A stretch of 29,593 nt of DNA from Pelargonium nanum (lineage: Eukaryota; Streptophyta; Magnoliopsida; Geraniales; Geraniaceae), in assembly GCA_036897485.1 (NCBI GenBank), contig JAYMTF010000822.1:1-29593 (forward strand), in the 5' to 3' direction. The number at the start of each line of letters is the position of its first letter. The first letter of the stretch is position 1. Positions 9,895 to 22,000 of this stretch are shown here, piece after piece. The notes below the pieces were generated by a model. The model saw only the letters and a list, made by a program, of their open reading frames with translations, did no database searches and was not told the origin of the DNA. The position numbers and the translations under genes are program-made.

Positions 9895-12800
9895 ATGGCT
9901 CAGCTGCTGGCTGGACCAGATGAGATAGAATCAGTGCGTATTGAGTTGGCGGAGCTTGGAAGAAGCATAAGATCCTCATTCAGAAGTCATGCGTCGAGTT
10001 TCAGGGCTCTGAATTCTGCAGATTATAGTGATGGTGAAAATGAATACGAGTTACAGTGGGATGCAGTTCAGAGATTACCCACTATGGATCGAATCACTAC
10101 AGCTTTGTTTGATGAAAAGTATGTTGACGATGGAAATGGAGACGTTAAAGTGAAACGAGTCACAAACGTTGGCAAACTGGGACCTCAAGAACGGCATATG
10201 TTCATAGAGAAGCTCATCAAGCATATTGAGAATGACAGCCTTCGTTTGTTGCAGAAACTGCGAAAAAGAATTGACAAGTAATTTCTTTATTCTTCCATGA
10301 GATGTATCCATATATATTACATGAACTCTTATGTTAAGGCATAATTCAACAGAAACATGAATTTTGTCATCACTGTCATTGTTCACAATTATTTATACTT
10401 TCTTGATCATGTCAGCATATCCTTATTTTGTGCACCAACACCAAGTAATAATATACAGTTTCATTTCTGTTCTGTAGAGTTGGTGTAAAGTTGCCTACAG
10501 TGGAAGTAAGATGTAAAAATCTTTGTGTGCAAGCAGAGTGTGAAGTAGTTCATGGCAAACCTCTCCCTACCTTATGGAACAGTTCAAAAAGCATGTTTTC
10601 TGTGAGTGCCTATAATTTAATTCTAGGGATAACTAACTGACAACTGAATTCTCAGTTTCTGTTGGTTGTGTACTATATTGAAGCTTACATGTTTGCTACA
10701 GGGTTTTTCCAGGCTGACAGGTTCAAAACAAGAAGCAAAGATAAGCATCCTCAATGATGTCAGCAGCATCATCAAGCCGGGAAGGTATGGTTTTCAATTA
10801 TCCAGTTAGTCAAGAAACAGTTGGAATACATGAATCCTCAGTTTTGTGTATTATGTCTTCTAATTTTTGTTACAGGGTAGTAAATTTCAGGTTCCACTGT
10901 TAATGAAAGGTTCACTCTCCAATTGGTTCTCTAACATGAGCTTGTCATATTGCAGGATGACTTTATTGCTTGGTCCTCCAGGTTGTGGCAAAACCACGTT
11001 TTTGTTGGCATTATCTGGGAAACTAAGCCATTCTCTTAAGGTAACTTGACAACTTAACTTCTGTAGTCGAACAAGTGAAATATTTCATTCAAGCATGGCT
11101 GATTCAACATATGATAGAACCCCCTAAAAAAAGTTGTAGCGTTTTCTTAGACTGTGAGCTAAGGGAGTTGTTTCAGAAATTGTCAACTGGGTTAAACCAT
11201 CTCAGTGTCAATTACGTAGACTCGAGTTCAGAAGCTGGAAAAGGGAAATTGTTAATTTAATTCTAAGGTTTGTAAATTGCTGTTTAAGATACAGTCTGAA
11301 GCTTTAGAACTCTTGAAAAGCTATTACTATAAGCATTACTGCAGTACAATACTACAATTACAACCCTACTGCCTCAAAATGACATATAGTCAAAGTTCAT
11401 CTTCGGTAATGATGAACAGTCTAATACCATATCTAATTTCTTGTAACCTTGGCTTTTGGTTCATTTCTCACAGCTACTTTTTTTTTTATATATAATTAAT
11501 TTTTTAAAGTTCTTTACTCGTATATACATATCTCTATAACTCCTCTATTTTTTTTTTATTTTTTTATTTCTGCAGGTTGCAGGAGAAATATCTTACAATG
11601 GATGTGGAATAGAAGAGTTTGTTCCGCAGAAAACCTCAGCTTATGTAAGCCAACATGATCTGCACATTCCAGAGATGACAGTGAGGGAAACACTTGATTT
11701 CTCTGCACGCTGTCAAGGAGTTGGAAGCCGAGCTGGTAAGCCCTCCTTTGATTGAACTGAGAAATTTTATCTGAGCTTCACAACTAATCGCCATCTCAAG
11801 TTCATATTAATGACTAGTTTTGTATTTGTTCTTCTTGACAAAAGAAATTATGATGGAAGTAAGTAGAAGAGAAAAGCAGGCAGGGATAGTCCCAGATCCT
11901 GATGTAGATGCTTACATGAAGGTGACAGTTTATCATTCTTGAAATTCTTTCTATCTTCACAAGGTTCCTTAATATGTTTAGCAAATAGGCTATGCATAAG
12001 AAGAATGAACATATATGCTATGGCATTAATCTAAGTTTAATCTTTAATGCATTGTGAATAGCAAGTGCAGATTTCTCATCTTGGTTGCCATGGTTTGATT
12101 TGATTATTCCAACATGTAGCCATTTAATTATTCATTTAACCTTCCAATGCTAAATTTTTGGTCAGTCATCCATAGTTAGGGCCATTTCTCATGTAAGTTG
12201 TCACGCTCAGATCAAGCATCCAACTGTTCTGCATTCTACTCTTCCTTACATTCCTCTGCTTGTTTGCAACTAAGGTTTTAAGTGTATCATTTTAACAGGC
12301 AATATCAGTACAAGGACTGGAGAGTAACCTTCAGACTGACTATATTCTGAAGGTTGTATTGCTTCTTAATAAGTTATCCTTAGAAGCATAATTTTATATA
12401 TGTAGTGTTTTTAGTAACTGTTCCTTCTTTCCAGATCCTTGGACTTGATATCTGTTCCGACACAATGGTTGGGGATGCCATGAGACGAGGTGTTTCAGGT
12501 GGCCAGAAGAAACGATTGACTACAGGTATTATAAATAGAGAAATTTTGTAGATGCTGACGTTTGGCCATTTGTGTCAAGTTGCTCTTTGATGAAAGTTTC
12601 AGTGATGAAACTGTGGTGAATTTCAATCTCAAGAGGTTGACTTGAATAATCATTAGTGTTTTTTTAAAACATATTCCCTGGTTGTGTTATTCAGGAGAGA
12701 TGATTGTAGGACCAACAAAAGCCCTTTTCATGGATGAAATATCAAATGGCTTAGACAGTTCCACCACTTATCAGATTGTTTCCTGCCTTCAGCATTTGGT

Positions 12801-15800
12801 GCATATCACAGATGCTACTGCACTTATTTCACTCCTCCAGCCTGCACCTGAGACCTTTTCTCTTTTCGATGACATTATGTTGATGGCTGAAGGGAAAATC
12901 GTGTATCAAGGACCACGCTCTGATATTCTCAACTTCTTCGAGGACTGTGGATTTAGATGTCCACAAAGGAAAGGAGCTGCTGACTTCCTTCAGGAGGTGG
13001 ATTCATATGTTTCATAGTATTTCCTTCTATTCATTGTCATTGATGGTCAGATGATTGACATAATTATATATTTATTTTCAGGTAATCTCTAGAAAAGATC
13101 AGGCGCAGTTTTGGTACCACACCAAACAGCCTTACAGTTATGTTTCTGTCGACCAGTTCATTAAGAAATTCAAGGAATGCCATCTTGGCCAAAAGCTGGA
13201 TGCAGAGCTCTCAAAGCCATTTGATGATTCTCACAGCCACAAGGATGCACTGTCTTTTGAAAAGTACTCGTTAACGAAATGGGAGCTGCTTAAAGCCTGC
13301 TCAATGAGGGAGTTTCTTTTGATGAAGAGAAATTCTTTTATATATGTGTTTAAGTCGACACAGGTAGCTTCAAAATTCAAATTTGGCTGTTTAAGCAATG
13401 ATTAACAGTTTATTTTCAATGCTCTTATTGGATGCATTTTTGTGTGTGCGTGTTCTTCCTTATTGCAGCTTGTCATCATTGCCACAATCGCCATGACTGT
13501 TTTCCTACGAACTCAAATGGCTGTTGATGTCACCCATGCAAATTATTATATGGGTTCTTTGTTCTATTCACTTCTCATACTTCTTGTTGATGGGTTTCCT
13601 GAACTATCCATGACTGTCTCGCGGATTGCAGTTTTCTACAAACAAAGGGAGTTGTGCTTTTATCCAGCTTGGGCCTATGCCATCCCAGCCACTATCCTAA
13701 AGCTTCCACTTTCACTTTTGGAAGCTTTCGTGTGGACAGTTCTTACTTACTACGTCATTGGTTACAGCCCTGAGATTGGAAGGTGAGCAACAAATGGAAT
13801 GTTTAACTGTTTACAACACATGAAAACTATGCCATGTTGCAATCCAACTCATAGTCTCTTTATACTGAGAGTCTCACTAGGAAAATTTTAAATAGTTATT
13901 TGACTTGTAAATGAACATATTAAGATGTGTTTAGATTTTGGTTATTTGGTATATATCGTTATCACAGTTATCTGTAATCTTTTATCTGTTTTTTGTGCTT
14001 GTTAGGTTCTTCTGCCACTTTCTTCTACTATTTGCTATGCACCTTACATCAATCTCCATGTTTCGTTTTATTGCCTCGGCTTGCCAAACTGTGGTTGCTT
14101 CTATGACAGTTGGGAGTCTGGCTATATTATCTGTTCTCTTGTTTGGTGGCTTTGTGATTCCTAAATGTAAGGTTCTCATGGCTTTTCTTGCATTCTTATC
14201 TTTACAAAATCCTCAGATGATTTCTTATTTATTAGCCTTTCTTGCTGCAGCTTCTATGCCTTCTTGGTTGGAGTGGGGATTTTGGATATCTCCATTGACA
14301 TATGGGGAGATAGGCTTATCGCTAAATGAATTCCTAGCTCCTCGTTGGGGAAAAGTGGTATGTAACGTTTCCAATATATATTGGTGTTTGCTAAACTTGG
14401 GTTCCTTGAGTGGAATATACTACATTGCTAGAGAGCCTTCACTTACAATTTCCTTACCCTTAATAGGTGGGTTCGTCAAACACAACTATAGGGCAACAGA
14501 CATTGGAAAGTCGCGGCTTAAACTTCCATGGTTACTTTTATTGGATATCAATTGCTGCATTGTTCGGGTTCACTTTACTTTTCAACATTGGTTTCACCTT
14601 GGCTCTCACTTTCTTGAAACGTATGTATGTCCGCCTTTCTGTTAATTAATAGGCCTATTTACGAAAACAAAGAAAAGATTGTTCATACAGCTTTTACTGT
14701 AACACACTTGCAGCTCCAGGAAAGTCTCGTGCTATTATTTCTTACGAGAAGTTGTCTCAAATAGATGGAGAAAAAGATAGCAGAAATGGTTTGAACATTG
14801 AAAGAAAAGCTTCTTCTGGTACTCCTAATACTGTTGTAGAATCTAAAAATGGTGAGTTCTGTTCTTATCTTAGCGTACATATCAAGTTATAATTCTTTGC
14901 AGATTTTCTGAAATATGTGAGCACTTGGTTTTGTAGGAAACATGGTTTTACCTTTCGAGCCCTTAACAATGACATTTCGGGATGTGCAATACTATGTTGA
15001 CACCCCCTTGGTAATTACACAAAATCTGCTTTTACATAACATCCAAAAGTGACTGATATCAGTTGAGATTGATTCATTGTGATCTTTCTGTTGCCATCAG
15101 GAAATGAGAAAGCGAGGTTTTACCCAGAAGAAGCTCCAGCTTCTTTGTGATATCACAGGTTCATTCAGGCCTGGTGTTCTGACAGCACTGATGGGTGTTA
15201 GTGGAGCTGGTAAAACAACTCTGATGGATGTTCTTGCTGGAAGGAAAACCGGCGGGACTATTGAAGGTGAAATTAGAATTGGTGGATACCCAAAGGTTCA
15301 AGATACATTTGCTAGGATATCGGGTTATTGTGAACAATTTGACATACATTCACCACTAATAACTGTTGAGGAATCAGTAGTCTATTCTGCTTGGCTGCGA
15401 CTCCCTTCTGACATTGGTTCTACTACGAGAACTGTAAGCTAATACTTCAATTTTACGTATCTTGTATCGGGATCTCTGAGATTCATGAAATTCACCGTCT
15501 TTCTGCAGGAATTTGTGAATGAAGTTCTTGAAACTATTGAGCTAGGTGGGATTAAAGATTGTTTAGTAGGCATACCAGGTGTTAGTGGTTTGTCAACGGA
15601 GCAATGCAAACGGGTGACAATAGCTGTAGAACTTGTTGCCAATCCATCTATAATATTCATGGATGAACCTACGTCGGGTTTAGATGCAAGGGCAGCTGCA
15701 GTCGTCATGAGAGCAGTGAAGAATGTTGTTCAAACTGGTCGGACAGTAGTTTGCACCATCCATCAACCTAGTATTGACATTTTTGAGGCCTTTGACGAGG

Positions 15801-17795
15801 TACGTGTGTTATGTAACTCACAACCCGACATGGACTCAAAAATATGAACCTGTTTGTCTGCATTTTTGCTTGTAATATTTACATTAGGATACATGGATAC
15901 AACACTGCTACTAGTAACCATACAGTTTTGATACCTTTTTTCTCTGACTGGATGCAGTTGATTCTGATGAAAGCTGGAGGGCGCATAATTTATTCCGGGC
16001 CACTGGGTCATCATGCAAGTAGAGTGATCGAGTATTTTGAGGTTAGATTGTTACGTGGTTTATTACAAAATCAATGTTTATTTATTTATTTTCCTCATCT
16101 GTTTCTATATATTTACAACAAAAAAAACGCTGATTCTCTCTACATTCACGCCTCTCTGCAATAGAGCATTCCTGGGGTGGTCAAGATTAGAGATAATTAC
16201 AATCCAGCAACATGGATGCTAGAGGTCACTTCAAAATCTGCAGAAACTGATCTTGGCGTGGATTTTGCACAAATATACAAGGCATCTGCTTTGTTTGAGT
16301 AAGCAAAACAACCATTGTTTACTATCTCATTTAAGCAATATAGTCACTACAAAATGAAGAGCATATACATGTAAAAATGTATTTGTGTCTTGGAAGAGGT
16401 TTTGCAAGTATTTGACCTTTGATCATGGTGCTGCGCGCAGAGAGAACAAGCATTTGGTTAAACAGTTGAGCTCAGCACATCCGGGCTCAAAGGACTTGTA
16501 TTTCCCTACCCGTTTTCCTCAGAATGGTTGGGAGCAGTTCAAAGCATGCTTGTGGAAACAACATTTGTCCTACTGGAGAAGTCCTTCGTACAATTTAACA
16601 CGCATCGTTTATATGTGTGCCTCATCACTTCTGCTCGGTTTGCTGTTCTGGAAGCAAGGCAAAAAAATGTTAGTCAATACATACATATATGCTTATTTTC
16701 TGGTACGTGTATTGTGCTAAGAAATGCTACATTCAAAAACTGTCATCTAACTTGTTTCACATTTTATTGCGTGCAGAGATACACAACAAGACTTGTTCAC
16801 CATACTTGGTTCAATGTTCTGCGCGATAATCTTATTTGGCATAAACAATTGCTCGACTGTTCTACCATTCGTTTCAACAGAGCGCTCTGTCTTGTACCGG
16901 GAAAGATTTGCTGGAATGTACTCTTCGTGGGCCTATTCACTTGCACAGGCAATTGATTCTTAACTGATACTCCTTCCGTCCTAGGATGAGTGTAATGTTT
17001 TACTTGAATTTTTGTCCCAAAACGAGTCTCTTTGCTTATTTAGTAAGTTAGTTATACATGAATTGTGAATACCGAATAGTATCCTTATAACAAGTTAGTT
17101 AATATCTTCACTCATTTTGGGACAGAGGGAGTATATATTTTTTGCGTGTATATATATGATCAAGTTTTAAACATGAATTTATCTCCACAGGTGCTCGTTG
17201 AGGTCCCCTACTTGTTCACTCAGGCGATTCTTTACGTGATCATCACGTACCCTATGATCGGGTACGAATTGTCAACCTACAAGATTTTCTGGTCATTCTA
17301 CGGTATGTTCACTGCACTGCTATACTTCAACTACCTCGGAATGTTGTTGGTTGCACTAACACCAAACGTTCAAGTGGCTTCCATTTTGGCCTCTTCGTTC
17401 TACACAATGCTGAATTTGTTTTCCGGGTTCATTATACCAAAACCAGTAAGCCACTTGCAATCTAAAGTTCATCGGTTTAGTATGTTTGTTTCGACATTTA
17501 GTGATTGTTTTGATTCGTGCAGCGAATTCCGAAATGGTGGGTTTGGTTGTATTATGTGAGTCCAACATCTTGGACACTAAATGGTATGCTGACTTCACAG
17601 TATGGAGATTTGGAGACTAAGGAAATATCAGTTTTTGGTGAAGAAACCAAAACAGTTGCTGCTTTTTTAGAGGACTACTTTGGGTTTCATCACAGCTTTT
17701 TACCAGTTGTTGCTCTTGTTCTTTTTATGTTTCCTCTCATTTTTGCTTCTCTTTTTGTATTCTGTATTGGAAAATTCAACTTCCAGAGGAGGTAG
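9895..17795 (+). CDS. Full-size PDR-type ABCG transporter, AtABCG30-like, 1452 aa
   Basis: Twenty-four exons join in frame: 9895-10277, 10478-10601, 10702-10784, 10956-11040, 11576-11735, 11845-11921, 12299-12352, 12435-12525, 12695-12996, 13082-13363, 13469-13782, 14006-14166, 14251-14357, 14467-14620, 14714-14851, 14937-15010, 15101-15433, 15509-15799, 15958-16041, 16165-16298, 16441-16668, 16777-16948, 17191-17445 and 17523-17795. Order is NBD1-TMD1-NBD2-TMD2, as in plant PDR pumps. NBD1 has Walker [10 protein letters not shown] (from 203), signature VSGGQKKR (342-349) and Walker B ALFMDE (362-367). NBD2 has Walker [10 protein letters not shown] (from 895), LSTEQ (1002-1006) and Walker B IIFMDE (1022-1027). 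Membrane domains span about 548-792 and 1144-1452. Closest recalled relative is AtABCG30/PDR2, linked to abscisic acid uptake in seeds; the substrate here is not shown. Oddities: Cys1007 after the NBD2 signature where relatives have Arg, and a GC donor after exon 22. No stop or frameshift was found. Confidence 0.93.
16949..17190 (+). other. Probable GC-AG intron (intron 22 of the + strand ABCG gene)
   Basis: Exon 22 ends SLAQ at TTGCACAG (16948) and exon 23 starts VLVEVPY at 17191 after ATCTCCACAG. The only donor that keeps the conserved Gln-Val join is CAG|GCAATT, so the intron begins with GC. The same junction in the paralogue (exon end 20320, minus strand) is CAG|GTTAGT. GC-AG introns are a known minor class with a strong preference for AG before the cut, as here. 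The intron also carries a Stowaway MITE. Confidence 0.8.
16970..17131. mobile_element. Stowaway MITE in ABCG intron 22
   Basis: A 162-bp element flanked by TA (16968-16969 and 17132-17133). The left end CTCCTTCCGTCCTAGGATGA and the complement of the right end CTCCCTCTGTCCCAAAATGA are imperfect inverted repeats of about 23 bp that match the Stowaway terminus CTCCCTCCGTCCC. Such elements are moved by Tc1/mariner transposases and encode nothing themselves. Confidence 0.88.
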
Positions 17796-19044
17796 CTTTA
17801 GTAACAAGCTTTGTTTTTTATATTTTATTTATCAAAATAATGGGTTGCTTATAGATTTATGTTCAGCAAGTTAGTTTTGGCGCTATAAATTTGAATTGTG
17901 GTGAGGTGGCGGTTTATATAATAACACTTAGAGATGTCGGTTCGTGCATTTGTGTCGTGACGTTTAGTAACCGCGTTGAACAGTCGAACACAAATACGAC
18001 ATGTTTATGAACACGAACGAACACGGCCCAACACTTTATGTACGATACAACTTCCATGTTTGACTCGACATTATCCATGTTTGGCTTGACACGTATGATC
18101 AAACATGTACAACATGTTACTAGAATAATCTTACAATCATACCCTTAAGTATGCGTGTTGTGTGTGTCTTGCAAGTCACATCACGACTAATCACACGTGC
18201 GTCGGTGTATTAAAAGTTCATCACGAATACGACACGATTATAAAATTTGTGAGACCAAATATGCTAATTTCGTGTCGTATTACATGAATTGATAGTCATG
18301 CAGAGGGGAGGGATAGAGCATCAAGGCTCTTTGGGCAACTTGATGATAGAACTTCATTGTTCTTCTATTACTACAAGTTGAAAAGTGAGTCTGAAATTAA
18401 TGGTAAGATCAGACATCACATCAGCACACATGAGAAAACGCATGCATGAGAGCACATGAACCAATCTACTCTCTTTCCACTCATATTTCATAAGAGCAAT
18501 AATTGACTGTAGGAACAATTTGAAACCTAAGTTACTTATATCTCAGAATGCTTACATAGAATAGAAACAGAAACGTGAAATACTAGGGCATTAGAGTTTG
18601 AAATGTTGGAGGTAGATTTCTTTGCAATGAATCGAATACATTTAATATAAATGTGAAATACTTATTTGATAAATTAAATATATTTATGAAATCTAAAATT
18701 ATCCACATAAAATATTTAGCAATAACATAATTAAATGAATAATTCTCAATCTATAACACAGTAACTGTAACACGAGAATGTGGTTTTGCTCGGGAAAAAT
18801 ATGTTAAATGTTCTGCAATAATTTTACGACGAGAACAAGATTTCCCTGTTTGAATCAACAATATTCCACATTCTAGAAACGTACTATACTAGAGTAGCAA
18901 TTTCTGGTAACATAGTTTAAAACAAAACTTCCCCAAAATTCATTTCTTATACATTTCAGGAAGTAAAGAACTTGTGTGTGTGTATTATGTTTAGAAAAAA
19001 TTGATACCCTCAAACTGTCATTTCTTATACATTTCTCATCCCTC
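17796..19044. other. Convergent spacer between the two ABCG genes
   Basis: About 1.25 kb holding both 3' UTRs. Between about 17935 and 18290 lies an unclassified ACACGA/TCGTGT-rich block (listed separately). The rest is AT-rich with no gene seen. An 18-base direct repeat (TCATTTCTTATACATTTC) occurs at 18940-18957 and 19018-19035, just after the stop of the minus-strand gene and so in its probable 3' UTR. Confidence 0.6.
17935..18290. repeat. Unclassified ACACGA/TCGTGT-rich dispersed-type repeat
   Basis: This stretch is unlike its surroundings. It has many CG-containing words such as GTGTCGTGACG, ACACGAACGAACACGG, ACGAATACGACACG and TTCGTGTCGTATTAC, in both orientations. The composition resembles small non-autonomous plant DNA elements with subterminal repeats. 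No clean terminal inverted repeat or target duplication was found, so family and exact ends are open. Confidence 0.4.
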
Positions 19045-22000
19045 TCACCTTCTTTGAAAGTTAAGTTTCTGCACAGAAAATGCAAAAAGAGAAGCGACTA
19101 AGACCGGAAAGATGAGAAGAACAGCAGCCACAAGAGGTAATTGATTGTGGTGAAATCCAAAATAGTCTCCCAAAAAAGAATCAACAGATCTTTTCACTCC
19201 AAATGCTGTTATTTCTGTTTTAATGTCACCATATTGCGATACAATGATGCCTCGTAGGGACCATGATGTTGGTGAAATCCAGTATAACCAAACCCACCAT
19301 TTTGGAATAGCCTGCAACCAAACCAAACTTCACATTAAACATGAACATTTGATCTCTGCTTCTATTTCTATCAATAGATCCCTCTTGAAAGAATTTGAAA
19401 AATCCTAAATGTAATGCAGTTTGTGGGTGTCATACTCGTAAACACCAAGCAGGGCTAGACAATGGGACGTATAAATCTTGTTTGTGTCGCCCTTATGAAA
19501 CCATACTAATTAACTTCTCAATAACATGGGTTACGTGCATTAATACCCTTCCGGACTTCTAAGAAGGTCAGACATCTTGATACTACTTGTTCGTTTGTGT
19601 TAATGTATCCCACATCGAAAGAATGTGAAATTCGTTGTCACTTGATATACACGTTGGACCCTCCACCTATCAGCTTAAACTTTTGGGTAGTTGAACATAG
19701 TATCAGAGTTGGTTTGATTTGGGCCTAGTGACCTGCCTGTCAATGTGTCCCACATCGAAAGAATGTGAAGTCCATTATCTAGACCCAAGGAAATGTGATG
19801 GAGTCAAGCTTAGAACCTACACTTAGGCAATGTGATGTATGATAATGCTCTTTTATGGCAGGCATGCATTTTTTTGTGGCTTTTCTACTCCCATGTGATC
19901 ATTGTCCATGGTAAACGGCCAAACAATCAAGTAATGTTCAAACACAGAAATAGAAGAAAAGAGGAGAATGTTAGCTTACCGGTTCAGGAATCAAGAACCC
20001 TGAGAACAGATTTAGAAGGGTGTAGCAGGCTGTTCCCAGCATAGAAGCTATCTTTCCATTTGGGCTTATTGACACTAGAAGCATTCCAAAGTAAGAGTAG
20101 AAGAGAAAATGACAGAGTGTTGTATAGAAGTACCATACTACTTTGTATGCTGACCAATATAGCCCCATCGCAGGATATGTAATGATAACAAACAGTGTCG
20201 TTTCTAAGAGTATACAAGGAACATCAACGGCCACCTGTAACAATGATGTAGTTAAGGTCAGTGATTTACTGAAACCCAACAACTCGGATGAGAAGGATAC
20301 AATCATGATGAGTACTAACCTGTGCAAACGAGAATACCCATGAAGAGTACATTCCAGCAAATTTCTCTCGATAGAGAACTGTGCGTTCAGTTGCTATAAC
20401 TGGAATAACTGATGCACATGTGTTTACGCCAAACAGTTGCATCACAATGTATATTGATCCTATTATGTTGAGCAGGTCCTGCTCATCAGATCTAAGGAAA
20501 AACAAATTAATTTTAGTAAAAAAAATTGTTCTCTCCGTGCTTTCATGATCATGCAATCCAAAAAAAACTATTGTGTTAACCAAGTTTACCAAATTGTTTA
20601 AAAAAGGAAGAAGAAGAGGAGTAAGGTCAAGATAGACAAATGAGGGGAAGGAGCATGTATTGTTGTTTAAATGATACTACCTCTGTTTCATAATAAGTGT
20701 CATTCTAACAAGCAAAATTTGTTTAAAAATAAATGTCATTCTACAATTTAAAGATAAAAAGACACTCTACTTTTCAGTCAGCCCTATATTCCCAAATACA
20801 ATATTTTTCACTAATACTACTAATAATTAATGAGTGAACAAACAACGATGCAAGGCTAAATAAGTCATTTTACATACCTTCTTAATTTGTGTGAAAAACA
20901 TTAAAACGACATTTATTATGAAACAGATGTAGCATCTAACAACTTTTTCGAAATGCAATGATGTGTGTGTCTGTGTGTGTGTGTTGCTGCAATTACCATG
21001 TAGGCTACACTTATCAGCACTTGGTAATATAATGCATCAAATTCTGTGTGTGTACTCATCCATTATTTATATACTGTATTTATATTCATCATGTGAGTAC
21101 TTACAGTTTCTTCCCTTTCCGCCACATAAGAGCTGCGATGAGCACCGACGTAAGGGTTACAAACATCAAGCGTGTGAATACGTGTGCTGGACTTCTCCAA
21201 TAAGAGAGACTTTGTTTCCAGAGGCATGCTTTAAACTGTTCCCATGAATTTTGCGGATAAAGGGTAGGAAAATGCAATTCTTCTGAATCAGCTTGAGGTT
21301 TAGCCAGTTCCTCAATTATTATTATGTTGCTCCTTCAAACAAAATATATAAAGTAAGCCACATTGGTCAGAAAATACATCATTTCTCTGTTTTGTGATCC
21401 TGTTTCGATAAGTAGAACATGTATTCCAAATGACAGAATAGGTTGGTAGCAATGCCTGCTCAAATATTAAAAGGTTTGAATATCCTTTTAGGTCATTTTC
21501 TTTGAAGGACATTACATGCCTATATGTAATCAAGCTCCTAAAATCATCTAATTACATAGCAAAGCGCATTCTATTATACATGAATAAAAGCCGACAATAG
21601 ACCTTGAAAAGGGTATGGTATATTTCTTCAGATTCTCTACTAAATTTGTTGTAAATCTTGTGATAGGTTGTGATATACTTAAGTGGACCCAAAGACTAAT
21701 CCCTTGAGCTATTGTCAAGCGCTACAAGCGGGGACCTCTCCCAAGAATATTTTTTGCCAACAAGTACTTGAGATCTCTTCCTTAAGCAACTGGATTCCCT
21801 TCCACTCAAGCCAACATATGTTGGTTCAAATTTGGCAACAAGAATACCACATTCCAAGTCGGGCAATCTAAAAAAATCTCTAGGCTACTTGTCAGTTGTC
21901 ATATTTTGGAATTTCATGTCCCTGTGGATTTTATGTGAAGTTCTTGGTTAACAGATAAAATAATACTCCCTTCATCCCATAATGAATTTTTGGTTTCCAT

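Noticed and set aside
9895-17795. Many separate short open frames that could suggest a broken ABC transporter pseudogene
   Set aside because: Every break coincides with consensus splice sites; 24 exons join to a single 1452-residue protein with all expected domains.
21683-21871. Open frame in intron 20 of the minus-strand ABCG gene, with a GGTTCAAATTTGG word resembling box B
   Set aside because: No matching box A, tail or target duplication, and no known protein; at most an unidentified repeat fragment.
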